Positions 15,252-24,424 of a stretch of 64,000 bases of DNA are shown piece by piece. A program made the translations under genes and the position numbers. The notes below the pieces were generated by a model that saw only the letters and a list, made by a program, of their open reading frames with translations, made no database searches and was not told where the DNA came from. The stretch spans positions 62,091-126,090 of the forward strand of contig NZ_QFRK01000013.1 in NCBI RefSeq assembly GCF_003143855.1, in the 5' to 3' direction. Source of the DNA: Streptomyces sp. NWU339. GTDB taxonomy: Bacteria > Actinomycetota > Actinomycetes > Streptomycetales > Streptomycetaceae. The stretch's first letter is position 1. Each line of letters opens with the position of its first letter.

Positions 15252-16694
15252 TCAGGTCCAGCTGGCGTGCAGCGGCTTGCCCTCGGCGTAGCCGGCGGCG
15301 CTCTGGACGCCGACGACGGCCTTCTCGGCGAACTCCTCCAGGGAGCCGGCGCCCGCGTACGTGCAGGAGGAGCGGACGCCCGCGATGACCGAGTCGATCA
15401 GGTCCTCGACGCCGGGCCGGGCCGGGTCGAGGAACATGCGGGAGGTGGAGATGCCCTCCTCGAACAGCGACTTGCGGGCCCGGTCGTAGGCCGACTCCTC
15501 CGAGGTGCGGTTGCGCACGGCACGCGTGGAGGCCATGCCGAAGGACTCCTTGTAGGGGCGGCCGTCCGCGTCGTGCTGGAGGTCGCCGGGGGACTCGTAG
15601 GTCCCGGCGAACCAGGAGCCGACCATCACGTTGGACGCACCGGCCGCGAGCGCCATCGCGACGTCGCGCGGGTGGCGGACACCGCCGTCGGCCCACACGT
15701 GCTTGCCGTACTTCCTCGCCTCCGCCGCGCACTCCAGCACCGCGGAGAACTGCGGCCGGCCGACGCCGGTCATCATGCGGGTGGTGCACATGGCGCCGGG
15801 GCCGACACCGACCTTGACGATGTCCGCGCCGGCCTCGATCAGATCGCGCACCCCCGCGGCGGCGACGACGTTGCCCGCGGCGACCGGGACCTGCGGATCG
15901 AGGTCGCGCACCAGCTTCAGCGCGCTGATCATCGACTCCTGGTGCCCGTGCGCCGTGTCGATGACGAGCGTGTCGACGCCCGCCTCCAGCAACTGCTGGG
16001 CCTTGCCCCCGACATCGCCGTTGATGCCGACGGCCGCGGCGATCCGCAGCCTGCCCTGCGCGTCGGTGGCCGGCGTGTACAGGGTGGCCCGCAGGGCGCC
16101 CTTGCGGGTGAGGATGCCGGCGAGGCGGCCGTCCTTGGCGACGGCGGGGGCGTAGCGCCGGTTGGCGCCGTCCAGGGTGTTGAAGGCCTCGCGCGGGTCC
16201 ATGTCGGCGTCGACGAGCAGCAGGTCGCGGGACATGACCTCGGTGAGCTGCGTGAAGCGGTCCACACCGGACAGGTCGGTGTCGGTGACCACGCCGACCG
16301 GCCGGTGCTCGTCGTCCACGACGACGCCCGCGTTGTGCGCGCGCTTGGGCAGCAGGGCGAGCGCGTCGGCGACGGTCTGGTGCGGGGCGAGCACGATGGG
16401 GGTGTCGAGGACCAGGTGGCGGCTCTTGACCCAGGAGACGACCTCGGTGACGACCTCGATCGGGATGTCCTGCGGGATGACCACGAGACCGCCCCGGCGG
16501 GCCACCGTCTCGGCCATGCGGCGGCCGGCGATGGCCGTCATGTTGGCGACGACGAGCGGGATGGTGGTGCCCGTGCCGTCCGGGGAGCTGAGGTCCACGC
16601 TCTGACGGGAACCGATGGCGGACCGGTTCGGCACCATGAAGACATCGTCGTACGTCAGGTCGTACGGGGGCTGGATGTCGTTGAGGAAACGCAC
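15252..16694 (-). CDS. guaB1: GuaB1-type IMP dehydrogenase/GMP reductase
   Basis: A 480-residue TIM-barrel protein of the IMPDH/GMP reductase family with two CBS domains inserted at about residues 92-202. The catalytic Cys303 lies in GVGPGAMCTTRMMTGVG. The shortened C-terminal half and start MRFLNDIQPPYDLTYDDVF match the GuaB1 branch. The mycobacterial member of that branch was shown to be a CBS-containing GMP reductase rather than an IMP dehydrogenase, so purine salvage (GMP to IMP) is the likely role. GTG 16694 is chosen because GGGA lies 10 bases upstream. GTG 16703 would leave almost no spacing. Confidence 0.88.
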   Translation of the reverse strand: MRFLNDIQPPYDLTYDDVFMVPNRSAIGSRQSVDLSSPDGTGTTIPLVVANMTAIAGRRMAETVARRGGLVVIPQDIPIEVVTEVVSWVKSRHLVLDTPIVLAPHQTVADALALLPKRAHNAGVVVDDEHRPVGVVTDTDLSGVDRFTQLTEVMSRDLLLVDADMDPREAFNTLDGANRRYAPAVAKDGRLAGILTRKGALRATLYTPATDAQGRLRIAAAVGINGDVGGKAQQLLEAGVDTLVIDTAHGHQESMISALKLVRDLDPQVPVAAGNVVAAAGVRDLIEAGADIVKVGVGPGAMCTTRMMTGVGRPQFSAVLECAAEARKYGKHVWADGGVRHPRDVAMALAAGASNVMVGSWFAGTYESPGDLQHDADGRPYKESFGMASTRAVRNRTSEESAYDRARKSLFEEGISTSRMFLDPARPGVEDLIDSVIAGVRSSCTYAGAGSLEEFAEKAVVGVQSAAGYAEGKPLHASWT

Positions 16695-16971
16695 GTGCTG
16701 CACATCCCAGTCGTTCAGAGGTGGCCCCCGGACAGGTCAGCCAGGGGGAAGAGCACGTACCTCATTGTCCCATGACGGCCGGAGCGCCTTCTCCGGTCGG
16801 ATCGTCCAGGCCGTGCCGCCGGGCACTGGGAGGAATCTCCGAGCGTCCGGGCCACGGTGAGCGGCGGGGTACGCGGGGCCGAGCGGGCAGGCAGGGAGAC
16901 GGGGACGAGCCGCGGCACCATGCGCCCGATGCCGCCACGCCCGCCCCGGGCCCACGCGTCGTCGGGGTCGG

Positions 16972-17994
16972 TCAGGGGCCGTCGGGGTCCGAGCGGTTGA
17001 GGGCGGACCTGGGGGCCGGTCCCGCCGCCATCAGGTAGTCCGCGGCCGAGGTGTCCGTCACCAGGCTGGTGACGAGCCCGGAGCGCAGCACCGCGTCGAT
17101 GGCGGGGCCCTTGCGCTGCCCGCCGGCGATCGCGACGACCTCGGGGACCCGGCGGAGCTGGTCGGCCTTGACCGTGATGCACCGCTCGCCCAGGTCGCGG
17201 CCGACCCGGCGTCCGTCGGAGTCGAAGAGATGGGCCGACATCTCGGCGGCGACACCGAGCGAGGCGTAGTGCGCACGCTCCTCGTCCGAGAGCATGTCGT
17301 GCACCGTCGAGATGCCCGGCTCCCACGATCCGATGGAGACACAGGCGACCGTGACCTTGTCGAAGTACTCGAAGGCCCGCGCGATGCCCGTCTGGTGGCG
17401 CAGCGCCTGAGCGGTGGCCGCGTCCGGCAGCAGCATCGGCGCGTAGATGGGGTGGGCGTCGCCGCCCGACACCTGCGCGGCCCGCCGTACGGCCTCCACC
17501 GAGCCGCGCTCGGCGGTCCCGGCGTCGTACACGCCCGTGAGCTGCACGACCGTGCAGGGCGGCAGCCGGTCCAGGGCCGCCGCCATGTGGATGGTGGACC
17601 GGCCCCAGGCCAGGCCCAGCACATCACCTTCGTCGACCAGCTCGCCGAGCAGATCGGCGGCCACCTCTCCGAGGTTCTCGGGGTCGGGTGTCTCCTCGGC
17701 TTCGGCCGGGGACTCCACCACGACGGCGTGCCGCAGGCCGTAGCGGGCACGCAGCGCGTCGGAGCGCTCCGCGTCCAGCTCGGCGGGCACACGGATCTCG
17801 ATGCGCACGAGATCCCGTTCGAGGGCGGTCTCCAGGACCCGGGCCACCTTGAAGCGGCTGACGCCGAACTCCTCGGCGATCTGGATCTTGGACTTGCCCT
17901 CGAGGTAGAAGCGGCGGGCCATGGCCGCCGCCTGCACCAGCTCAGCGGGTCCCATCCGCATGGCTGAACGGCCCGCCGCCGACATACCCGACAC
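16972..17994 (-). CDS. SorC-type sugar-binding transcriptional regulator
   Basis: A 340-residue protein with an N-terminal HTH (SKIQIAEEFGVSRFKVARVL, about residues 34-53) and a C-terminal sugar-phosphate-binding domain with the SorC/DeoR pattern (GDVLGLAWGRSTIHMA and VAIAGGQRKGPAID). These regulators respond to phosphorylated sugars. GAGGAG six bases before GTG 17994 fixes the start. The longer frame from 18018 would place that ribosome binding site inside the gene. It follows rpe by 102 bases on the same strand, so control of pentose-phosphate or related sugar genes is plausible but not shown. Confidence 0.85.
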   Translation of the reverse strand: MSGMSAAGRSAMRMGPAELVQAAAMARRFYLEGKSKIQIAEEFGVSRFKVARVLETALERDLVRIEIRVPAELDAERSDALRARYGLRHAVVVESPAEAEETPDPENLGEVAADLLGELVDEGDVLGLAWGRSTIHMAAALDRLPPCTVVQLTGVYDAGTAERGSVEAVRRAAQVSGGDAHPIYAPMLLPDAATAQALRHQTGIARAFEYFDKVTVACVSIGSWEPGISTVHDMLSDEERAHYASLGVAAEMSAHLFDSDGRRVGRDLGERCITVKADQLRRVPEVVAIAGGQRKGPAIDAVLRSGLVTSLVTDTSAADYLMAAGPAPRSALNRSDPDGP

Positions 17995-18096
17995 GGCGTT
18001 CTCCTCACTGCTGTTCACACTCTGGATTCGCCGTTCATCCTCGCAGATCCGGCGCGGTCGATCAGCCCTGCTGAAAGCCGTTCACGTTCTCGTGGC

Positions 18097-18783
18097 TCAG
18101 TGGTCGCATGCCCAGGACGCCCTGCCCGTGGCGGCCTCGGCCTGGCGGCGCAGTGCGCGGACCGCCTCGGCCGGGTCCGCCGCCCCGTACACGGCGGATC
18201 CCGCGACGAAGACGTCGGCGCCGGCATCGGCGCACTGCTCGATGGTGGACGCCGAGACCCCGCCGTCGACCTGCAGCCAGAGCTCCAGGCCGTGCTTGCT
18301 GATCAGCTCGCGGGTGCGGCGGATCTTCGGCAGCATGATGTCGAGGAAGGCCTGGCCCCCGAAGCCCGGCTCGACCGTCATGATCAGCAGCATGTCGAGC
18401 TCGGGGAGCAGGTCCTCGTACGGCTCGATGGGGGTCGCGGGCTTCAGCGCCATGGAGGCCCGCGCCCCCTTGGCCCGGATCTCGCGGGCCAGCCGCACCG
18501 GTGCGGCGGCCGCCTCCACGTGGAAGGTGACTGAACCGGCCCCCGCCTCGACGTACTGGGGCGCCCAGCGATCGGGGGCCTCGATCATCAGGTGGCAGTC
18601 CAGCGAAGTGTCCGTCGCACGGGCGAGCGACTCCACGACCGGCACACCGAGCGTGAGGTTCGGGACGAAGTGGTTGTCCATGACGTCGACGTGGAGCCAG
18701 TCGGCTCCCTCGACCGCCCGCGCCTCGTCCGCGAGGCGGGCGAAGTCGGCGGACAGAATACTGGGGTTGATCTGCGCGGCCAT
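18097..18783 (-). CDS. rpe: Ribulose-phosphate 3-epimerase
   Basis: A 228-residue TIM-barrel enzyme that interconverts ribulose 5-phosphate and xylulose 5-phosphate in the pentose phosphate pathway. The family motifs are clear: INPSILSADFARL at the start, LHVDVMDNHFVPNLTLG with metal-ligand Asp and His, DCHLMIEAPD, and VEPGFGGQAF with the phosphate-binding Gly run. The C-terminal LWLQVDGGVSASTI carries the second catalytic Asp. The length is normal. It lies downstream of fmt and rsmB and upstream of a SorC regulator, all on one strand. Confidence 0.95.
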   Translation of the reverse strand: MAAQINPSILSADFARLADEARAVEGADWLHVDVMDNHFVPNLTLGVPVVESLARATDTSLDCHLMIEAPDRWAPQYVEAGAGSVTFHVEAAAAPVRLAREIRAKGARASMALKPATPIEPYEDLLPELDMLLIMTVEPGFGGQAFLDIMLPKIRRTRELISKHGLELWLQVDGGVSASTIEQCADAGADVFVAGSAVYGAADPAEAVRALRRQAEAATGRASWACDH

Positions 18784-18874
18784 GCATCAAGCCTGCCATG
18801 CCCTTCGGGGGTCGGCGGCATCGGTCGGGTACCAATACGGTCGCGTGCGGACCGGCCGCCGCTTCGGGGCGGGG

Positions 18875-20293
18875 TCAGCCGGTCCGGCGGATGAGCGCCA
18901 GATACATGGCATCGGTCCCGTGCAGATGCGGCCACAGCTGTACGTCGGGACCCTCGCCCAGCTCCGGGACTCCGGGCAGCAGCGGCCGGGCGTCGAGGAG
19001 CTCGGTGTCCGGGAACTGTTTGAGCAGGTCGGCGACCACGGCCCTGGTCTCGGCGAGGTGGGGCGAGCAGGTGGCGTAGCCGACGACGCCGCCGACCCGT
19101 ACGGCTTCCAGGGCACCGCGCAGCAGCCCGCGCTGCAGCGGGGCGAAGCCGTCCAGGTCGTCCGGCCGGCGGCGCCAGCGCGCCTCGGGCCGGCGGCGCA
19201 GGGCGCCGAGCCCGGTGCACGGCACATCGACCAGCACCCGGTCGAAGCTGCCGGGCCGCCACGGCGGCCGGGTCCCGTCGGCGGCGACGACCTGGTACGG
19301 CCCGGGGTTCCCGGCCAGCGCCTTCGCGACCAGTCCGGCCCGGTGCGGCTGCTTCTCGGAGGCCAGCAGGGCGGCACCCCGCTCGGCGGCGAGCGCGGCG
19401 AGCAGCGCGGCCTTGCCACCGGGGCCGGCGCAGCCGTCCAGCCACCTGTGGTCCGGCCCGTCCAGCGGGGCGTTGGCGACGGCGAGCGCGACGAGCTGGC
19501 TGCCCTCGTCCTGCACTCCGGCCCGGCCGTCCGCCACGGCCGGGATCGCGCCCGGCTCGCCGCCCTCGCTCAGCCGCACCGCGTACGGCGACCAGCGTCC
19601 CGGGAGGGCGGCCTCCTCGCCGAGCAGTTCCCCGGGGGTGGCGCGCCCGGGACGAGCGACCAGGGTCACCTCGGGCCGCTCGTTGTCCGCCCGCAGCAGT
19701 TCCTCGATGCCGTCACGGCCGCCGCCGAGGGAGTCCCACAGCGCGGAGACGATCCAGCGCGGGTGCGAGTGCACGACGGCGAGATGGTCCTCGGGGTCCT
19801 CGTCGTAGGGCGGGGCGACCCGCTCCAGCCAGCCGTCGAGGTCGTGCTGCGCGACCTTGCGCAGCACGGCGTTGACGAACTTGGCCCGCCCGTCGCCGAG
19901 CACCACGCGCGCGAGCTCGACGGAGGCGGAGACGGCGGCATGCGTGGGGATCCGGGTCCCGAGCAGCTGGTGCGCGCCCAGGCTGAGCACGTCCAGCACG
20001 GGCGGGTCCACCTCCCGCAGCGGCCGGTCGACACAGGCCGCGACGACCGCGTCGTACGTGCCCTGCCGGCGCAGCGTCCCGTACACCAGCTCGGTGGCGA
20101 GCGCCGCGTCCCGGGCGTCGAAGTCACCGCCCTCGCGGGCCCTGCGCAGCAGCGGCGGCAGGACGAGGTTGGCGTAGGCGTCCCGCTCGTCCACGGCCCG
20201 CAGGGCCTCGAAGGCGAGGATGCGGACGGGGTCCTTCTTGGGCCGACGGTAGGGCTTGCCGGGTTTGCGGGGCCGACGGGACTGGTCGCTCAC
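18875..20293 (-). CDS. rsmB: 16S rRNA (cytosine-C5) methyltransferase RsmB/Sun-like
   Basis: A 472-residue protein. The first 30 residues are basic, residues about 30-165 form a NusB-like RNA-binding domain (FEALRAVDERDAYANLVLPP), and the rest is a NOL1/NOP2/Sun methyltransferase. The SAM-binding loop DGCAGPGGKAALLAAL, the motif IV Cys in VDVPCTGLGALRR and the motif VI Cys in GYATCSPHLAET are present, so both catalytic cysteines of m5C methyltransferases are there. It should methylate C967 of 16S rRNA. It begins with GTG (SDQSRRPRK) 98 bases downstream of fmt, as in many bacteria. Confidence 0.92.
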   Translation of the reverse strand: MSDQSRRPRKPGKPYRRPKKDPVRILAFEALRAVDERDAYANLVLPPLLRRAREGGDFDARDAALATELVYGTLRRQGTYDAVVAACVDRPLREVDPPVLDVLSLGAHQLLGTRIPTHAAVSASVELARVVLGDGRAKFVNAVLRKVAQHDLDGWLERVAPPYDEDPEDHLAVVHSHPRWIVSALWDSLGGGRDGIEELLRADNERPEVTLVARPGRATPGELLGEEAALPGRWSPYAVRLSEGGEPGAIPAVADGRAGVQDEGSQLVALAVANAPLDGPDHRWLDGCAGPGGKAALLAALAAERGAALLASEKQPHRAGLVAKALAGNPGPYQVVAADGTRPPWRPGSFDRVLVDVPCTGLGALRRRPEARWRRRPDDLDGFAPLQRGLLRGALEAVRVGGVVGYATCSPHLAETRAVVADLLKQFPDTELLDARPLLPGVPELGEGPDVQLWPHLHGTDAMYLALIRRTG

Positions 20294-20375
20294 GAAAAAG
20301 GTGCTCCGGGTGTGGGATGAAGTGCGCGGTCCAGCCTACGTCGCCGGGGGCGGGGCGGGACCTGAGCGGGGTGGG

Positions 20376-20397
20376 GCCTGAGGCCGCGGCCTCAGGC
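20376..20397. terminator. 22-base perfect palindrome over the fmt stop codon
   Basis: GCCTGAGGCCG and its complement CGGCCTCAGGC abut without a spacer. The palindrome includes the fmt stop codon (20392-20394). It may slow or end transcription between fmt and rsmB, or bind a protein. No T-run follows on the minus strand. Confidence 0.45.
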
Positions 20398-21324
20398 GCC
20401 GACCGTCTCCTCCGCGCCGATCCGCGCGCCGCGTGCCCAGTCCGCCGCCCGCATCGGCTTCTTGCCCTGGGCCTGCACCCACAGCAGCTCCACGGCGTGC
20501 GAACCGGTGCCGACGTACACGTTGTTCTTGCCCGCGGACACCCGGCCCGGGGCGAGGTCCGTGCGGTCGGGAGCGGGGACGACCTGGACGATCTTGAGCC
20601 GCTCGCCCCGGAAGGTGGTCCAGGCACCGGGCGCGGGGGTGCAGCCGCGCACGACCCGGCCGACGCGCAGGGCCGGGGCGTTCCAGTCGACGTGGGCGTC
20701 CTCGACGGAGACCTTCGGGGCGAGGGTGACCCCGTCGGCGGGCTGCGGTACGGCCTTCAGGGTGCCGTCCGCGATGCCGTCCATGGTCGCGGCGAGCAGC
20801 CCGGCACCGGCGAAGGCGAGCCGGGTGAGCAGGTCGCCGCTGGTGTCGGTGGGGCGGATCTCCTCGGTGACGGTGCCGTAGACCGGCCCGGAGTCAAGCC
20901 CTTCCTCGATGAGGAAGGTGGACGCACCGGTGATCTCGTCCCCCGCCATGACGGCGTGCTGCACGGGCGCCGCACCGCGCCAGGCGGGCAGCAGCGAGAA
21001 GTGCAGGTTGACCCAGCCCCGCTCCGGGATGTCGAGGGCGGCCCGGGGCAGCAGGGCGCCGTAGGCGACGACGGGGCAGCAGTCGGGGGCGATCTCGCGC
21101 AGCCGCTCCAGGAACTCCGGGTCCCGGGGCCTCACGGGCTTGAGCACCTCGATCCCGGCCTCTCGCGCCCGCTCGGCGACCGGAGAGGCCACCAGCCTGC
21201 GGCCCCGCCCGGCCGGCGCGTCGGGCCGGGTGACGACGGCGGCCACCTCGTGCCGCTCCGAAGCGAGAAGAGCGTCCAGGGCGGGAACGGCGACCTCGGG
21301 GGTACCGGCGAAGACGAGCTTCAT
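20392..21324 (-). CDS. fmt: Methionyl-tRNA formyltransferase
   Basis: A 310-residue enzyme that formylates the initiator Met-tRNA with 10-formyl-THF. The start MKLVFAGTPEVAVPALDALL and the catalytic region HFSLLPAWRGAAPVQHAVMA (Asn replaced in the usual way by the preceding Leu-His context, with His, Ser-Leu-Leu-Pro loop intact) are typical. The C-terminal RNA-binding domain includes the RVVRGCTPAPGAWTTF segment. ATG 21324 matches the family start, and the longer upstream frame is not protein-like. It leads a leftward run of fmt, rsmB and rpe. Confidence 0.95.
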   Translation of the reverse strand: MKLVFAGTPEVAVPALDALLASERHEVAAVVTRPDAPAGRGRRLVASPVAERAREAGIEVLKPVRPRDPEFLERLREIAPDCCPVVAYGALLPRAALDIPERGWVNLHFSLLPAWRGAAPVQHAVMAGDEITGASTFLIEEGLDSGPVYGTVTEEIRPTDTSGDLLTRLAFAGAGLLAATMDGIADGTLKAVPQPADGVTLAPKVSVEDAHVDWNAPALRVGRVVRGCTPAPGAWTTFRGERLKIVQVVPAPDRTDLAPGRVSAGKNNVYVGTGSHAVELLWVQAQGKKPMRAADWARGARIGAEETVGA

Positions 21325-21482
21325 GGAGTGGTTCGGGCCTCTCGGGCAGGGACGGGTGCGGGCAGCGCACCAGTCTATGGGGGACCCACGCGTCGGACGA
21401 AGCCGAGGCGCACGCTCCCGCACGGGGGCGCACGCATATGCCGCCACGCTCCCACCCCGTGACCCACGGGGCGAATCCGCGT

Positions 21483-21503
21483 TGGTCAAGAAAGAGTTGA
21501 CCA
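21483..21503. promoter_or_regulatory. Inverted repeat TGGTCAA-N7-TTGACCA
   Basis: Perfect 7-base arms at 21483-21489 and 21497-21503 lie 54 bases upstream of a small HTH protein and 158 bases upstream of fmt, in their divergent intergenic region. The right arm contains TTGACC, a possible -35. It may be an operator for the neighbouring HTH protein. Confidence 0.4.
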
Positions 21504-21557
21504 CATCGGGCCCGGACGCGGCCCGTTCCTTCCAACGCCGGCTCGAGAGGCTTGTTC

Positions 21558-22127
21558 ATGGCCGACCACGCAACCCACGACGCCCAGGCTCGCGCCAGCC
21601 TGCACTTGCTGGTGCGGGACATCGAGCGGGTCCGCCGGCAGGTGGACGCACTGCGCACGCTCACCGCCCAGCTGGGCAACGTCTACCGCCCTCGCCGCTC
21701 CGGCCCCTCCACGGGCTTCGTCGTCTACGGACGTGCCCCCGCTCCGACGGTCCGTCTCGCCCAGGAGCTGCGGGACAGCGTCGAGACCCTGGTCACCGCG
21801 GCCGTCGACTTCGACCGTTCGCTGGGCTTCTCGTGGGACGCGGTGGGCTCCGCGCTCGGCGTCACCAAGCAGGCGGTGCACCGCCGTTACGGCTCCCGCC
21901 GTGCCTCGGCCGCCCGGACCGCCCCGGCCGTGGAGGCGGAGCGCACCGCGGAGCCTTCGGGGGCCCGCGCGGTCAACGTGGGCGCCGGCGTCTCCACCGT
22001 GCCGACGGTCCCGGCCGCCCGCTCCATGCCGACCCAGCCCACAGCGAGCAGCTCGTCCCTCCGCAACGACCCCCGCCCCACGGCGTTCCCCGCTCCCCCG
22101 ACCTTCCCGGGCCCCCGCAACGGCTGA
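21558..22127 (+). CDS. Conserved hypothetical protein with HTH-like segment
   Basis: A 189-residue protein. The first 60 residues are a helical, possibly coiled-coil region (LHLLVRDIERVRRQVDALRT). Residues about 95-115 read SWDAVGSALGVTKQAVHRRYG, which looks like a helix-turn-helix. The C-terminal third is Pro/Ala/Thr-rich and probably disordered. The ATG at 21558 is preferred over a TTG two codons earlier. I do not recognise a characterised family. Similar proteins occur beside fmt/priA in Streptomyces as far as I recall. It converges on priA with a 22-base gap and has an inverted repeat upstream that it might bind. Confidence 0.7.
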   Translation: MADHATHDAQARASLHLLVRDIERVRRQVDALRTLTAQLGNVYRPRRSGPSTGFVVYGRAPAPTVRLAQELRDSVETLVTAAVDFDRSLGFSWDAVGSALGVTKQAVHRRYGSRRASAARTAPAVEAERTAEPSGARAVNVGAGVSTVPTVPAARSMPTQPTASSSSLRNDPRPTAFPAPPTFPGPRNG

Positions 22128-22149
22128 CCCGACGGTAGTACGGCGCCGT

Positions 22150-24297
22150 TCAGCCGATGTCGGGTGGGTCGATCCGCACCCATACCGGTGTGTCGCCCCC
22201 GCGGGCCATGCGCGCCGCCTGGGCCGACTTCAATGCGCCGGTGAGCGCCGCCCCCCTGCCCGGTGGTACTCGGATCAGCGCCCGCTCCCAGTGTTCCCCG
22301 GGCGGCGAACCGCCTGGTCGCCGGGGGCGGCCGGCGGGGGTGAGGGACAGCGGGACGGGTCCCAGTACCTCCGCCTCCGCCGGCAGTTCGACCGCCCGGA
22401 GAAACTCCGCCACGGCCTCCCCCGGTCCCGACACGGCCGCCATCCGCGACACCGGCGGAAAGCCCAGCTCGGTCCGCTCGCTCAGCTCCCGCACCGCGTG
22501 TCCCACCGGGTCCCACCGCACCAGCGCCTGCACGGGCCGCAGCGTCGGCTCGGCGATCACCACCACCGTGCCGCCGGCCGCCTGCGGACGCACCAGCGCC
22601 GCCGCACCGATCCACCGGCGCAGCGCGTCCTCCGCGGCCCGCAGATCGGGCCGGCCCAGCATCGCCCAGCCGTCCAGCAGCAGCGCCGCCGCGTAGCCGC
22701 CCTCCGCGACCGGCTCGGCCCCGGGGGTGCTCACCACCAGCGCGGGCGTGCTCGGCACCGTGTCCAGCACATGCTCGCGCCCTGAGGTGCGCACCGGCAC
22801 AGCGGGGAAGGCCCGTCCCAGCTCCTCGGCGGTCCGGCGGGCCCCCACCACCTGGGCCCGCAGCCGGAACCCGCCGCACTCCGGGCAGTGCCAGCCGACC
22901 TCCTCGCGCCCGCACCACCCGCACCGCAGATCACCGGCACCGTGCGCCTCCAGCGGCCCCGAGCAGTGCCGACACCGCGCGGGGGTGCGACAGCCGGCGC
23001 ACGCCATCCGCGGGACATAGCCGCGCCGGGGCACCTGCACGAGCACCGGCCCGTGCCGCAGCCCCTCCCTGACGGCCTGCCAGGCGAGCGTCGGCAGCCG
23101 GGCGGCACGGGCGGCCTCGTCCCGCGCGAGGTCCCCGTCGCCGACGGTCCGCACCAGCGGCGCGGCGGCCCGTACCCGGTCCCTCCCGGAGACCAGCGGT
23201 CCGGCCCAGCCGGTCTCGACCAGCTGGGCGGCCTCCACCGTGCAGCTCCAGCTCCCCAGCAGGAAGCCGCACTTGTCCTGCGCCGCCCGCAGCAGCAGCA
23301 CTTCTCGCGCGTGCGGCTGCGGGGCGTGCTGCTCGCTGTGGCTGGCGTCGCCGTCGTCCCAGAGCGCGACCAGCCCGAGATCCTGGACGGGCGCGAACAT
23401 CGCCGCCCGGGTGCCGATCACGGCGCGCACGGACCCCCGCCGCACGGCGAGCCACTGCGCGTACCGCTTCTCGGGCCCGGCGTCGGCGGTCAGTACGGCA
23501 TGCCGCCCCTTGCCCAGGAGCTCGGTGAGCGCGGCGTCGACACGGGCGACGCTCCGTCCGTCCGGCAGGACGACGAGCGCGCCGCGCCCCGAGGCCAGCG
23601 TCGCCGCGACGGCACGGGCCAGCTCCTCGCTCCACAGCGGTCCGGGCAGCGCGTTCCACACGGCCCGCGGAGCGCCGCCGGAGGTCAGCGACCGGAGGAA
23701 GGTCTCCCCCTGTTCGTACCGGGCCCAGGAGCCCGGCTCGGGTATCGGGGGCGGCGGCGCGGGGTCGGGCGAGGGACGCCGCTCGGCGCGGGCGTTGCGC
23801 GGCGGCACGGCGAGCTGAAGCACGTCGGCGAGGCTGCCCGCGTACCGGTCGGCGACCGCGCGGGCCAGCCCCAGCAGTTCCTCGCTCAGGACCGGCTCGG
23901 GTGACACCACCTGGGCGAGGGCGGCCAGCGGGCCGGAGTAGTCGGACTCGGCGAGTCGCTCGACGAGGAACCCGTCGATCAGCCCCCCGCCCTCGCGGCG
24001 ACCCTCGCGCACCCGGTGCCGGCCGGCTCCGAACCGCACCCGGACCCTGACGCCCGGCTGCGCGTCGGCGTCGAGTTCCTCGGGCACCGCGTAGTCGAAG
24101 TACCGGTCGAGGTGCAGCACGCCCTTGTCGACCAGGACGCGCGCGACCGGTAGTTCCCCGGCGAGCGCGGCACCCCGCCAGGTCCGCGGCTTGGCCCGGG
24201 GCGTGTCCGCCTTGCGCACGGTCTCGCGGATGAGCGCGAGCTGCTCCGGCGGGGCGCCCCGCGCACCACCGTCCACCTGCCCGTTCTCGCTGCTCAC
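22150..24297 (-). CDS. priA: PriA-like primosomal protein N', helicase motifs degenerate
   Basis: A 715-residue PriA homologue. The N-terminal 3' DNA-binding domain is recognisable (LPVARVLVDKGVLHLDRYFD), and the zinc module has all eight cysteines as four pairs (CAGC, CRHC, CGWC, CPEC). The helicase core is broken. The Walker A GxTGSGKTEVY is replaced by NALPGPLWSEEL, and DEEH is replaced by WDDGDASH. This is known in Actinobacteria, whose PriA is thought to act in replication restart without ATP-driven unwinding. GTG 24297 is chosen over TTG 24327. It lies downstream of metK, separated by strong hairpins. Confidence 0.88.
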   Translation of the reverse strand: MSSENGQVDGGARGAPPEQLALIRETVRKADTPRAKPRTWRGAALAGELPVARVLVDKGVLHLDRYFDYAVPEELDADAQPGVRVRVRFGAGRHRVREGRREGGGLIDGFLVERLAESDYSGPLAALAQVVSPEPVLSEELLGLARAVADRYAGSLADVLQLAVPPRNARAERRPSPDPAPPPPIPEPGSWARYEQGETFLRSLTSGGAPRAVWNALPGPLWSEELARAVAATLASGRGALVVLPDGRSVARVDAALTELLGKGRHAVLTADAGPEKRYAQWLAVRRGSVRAVIGTRAAMFAPVQDLGLVALWDDGDASHSEQHAPQPHAREVLLLRAAQDKCGFLLGSWSCTVEAAQLVETGWAGPLVSGRDRVRAAAPLVRTVGDGDLARDEAARAARLPTLAWQAVREGLRHGPVLVQVPRRGYVPRMACAGCRTPARCRHCSGPLEAHGAGDLRCGWCGREEVGWHCPECGGFRLRAQVVGARRTAEELGRAFPAVPVRTSGREHVLDTVPSTPALVVSTPGAEPVAEGGYAAALLLDGWAMLGRPDLRAAEDALRRWIGAAALVRPQAAGGTVVVIAEPTLRPVQALVRWDPVGHAVRELSERTELGFPPVSRMAAVSGPGEAVAEFLRAVELPAEAEVLGPVPLSLTPAGRPRRPGGSPPGEHWERALIRVPPGRGAALTGALKSAQAARMARGGDTPVWVRIDPPDIG

Positions 24298-24333
24298 GCT
24301 TGCATTCTTACCAAACGCGACTGACAACCGGCG

Positions 24334-24397
24334 GCGTTCCCGCCCCCCGGGAACGCGCCGAGGCCCGGCGTCCCCGGAGGGACGCCGGGCCTCGGCG
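24334..24397 (-). terminator. Two adjacent hairpins after metK
   Basis: A 19-bp perfect stem (24356-24374 with 24379-24397, loop CGGA) is followed on the minus strand by a second 9-bp stem, GCGTTCCCG/CGGGAACGC (24334-24342 with 24348-24356). They start 27 bases after the metK stop and should end metK transcription before priA. Confidence 0.8.
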
Positions 24398-24424
24398 GAC
24401 GTGCCATGGGTGCGGGCGTGCGGT

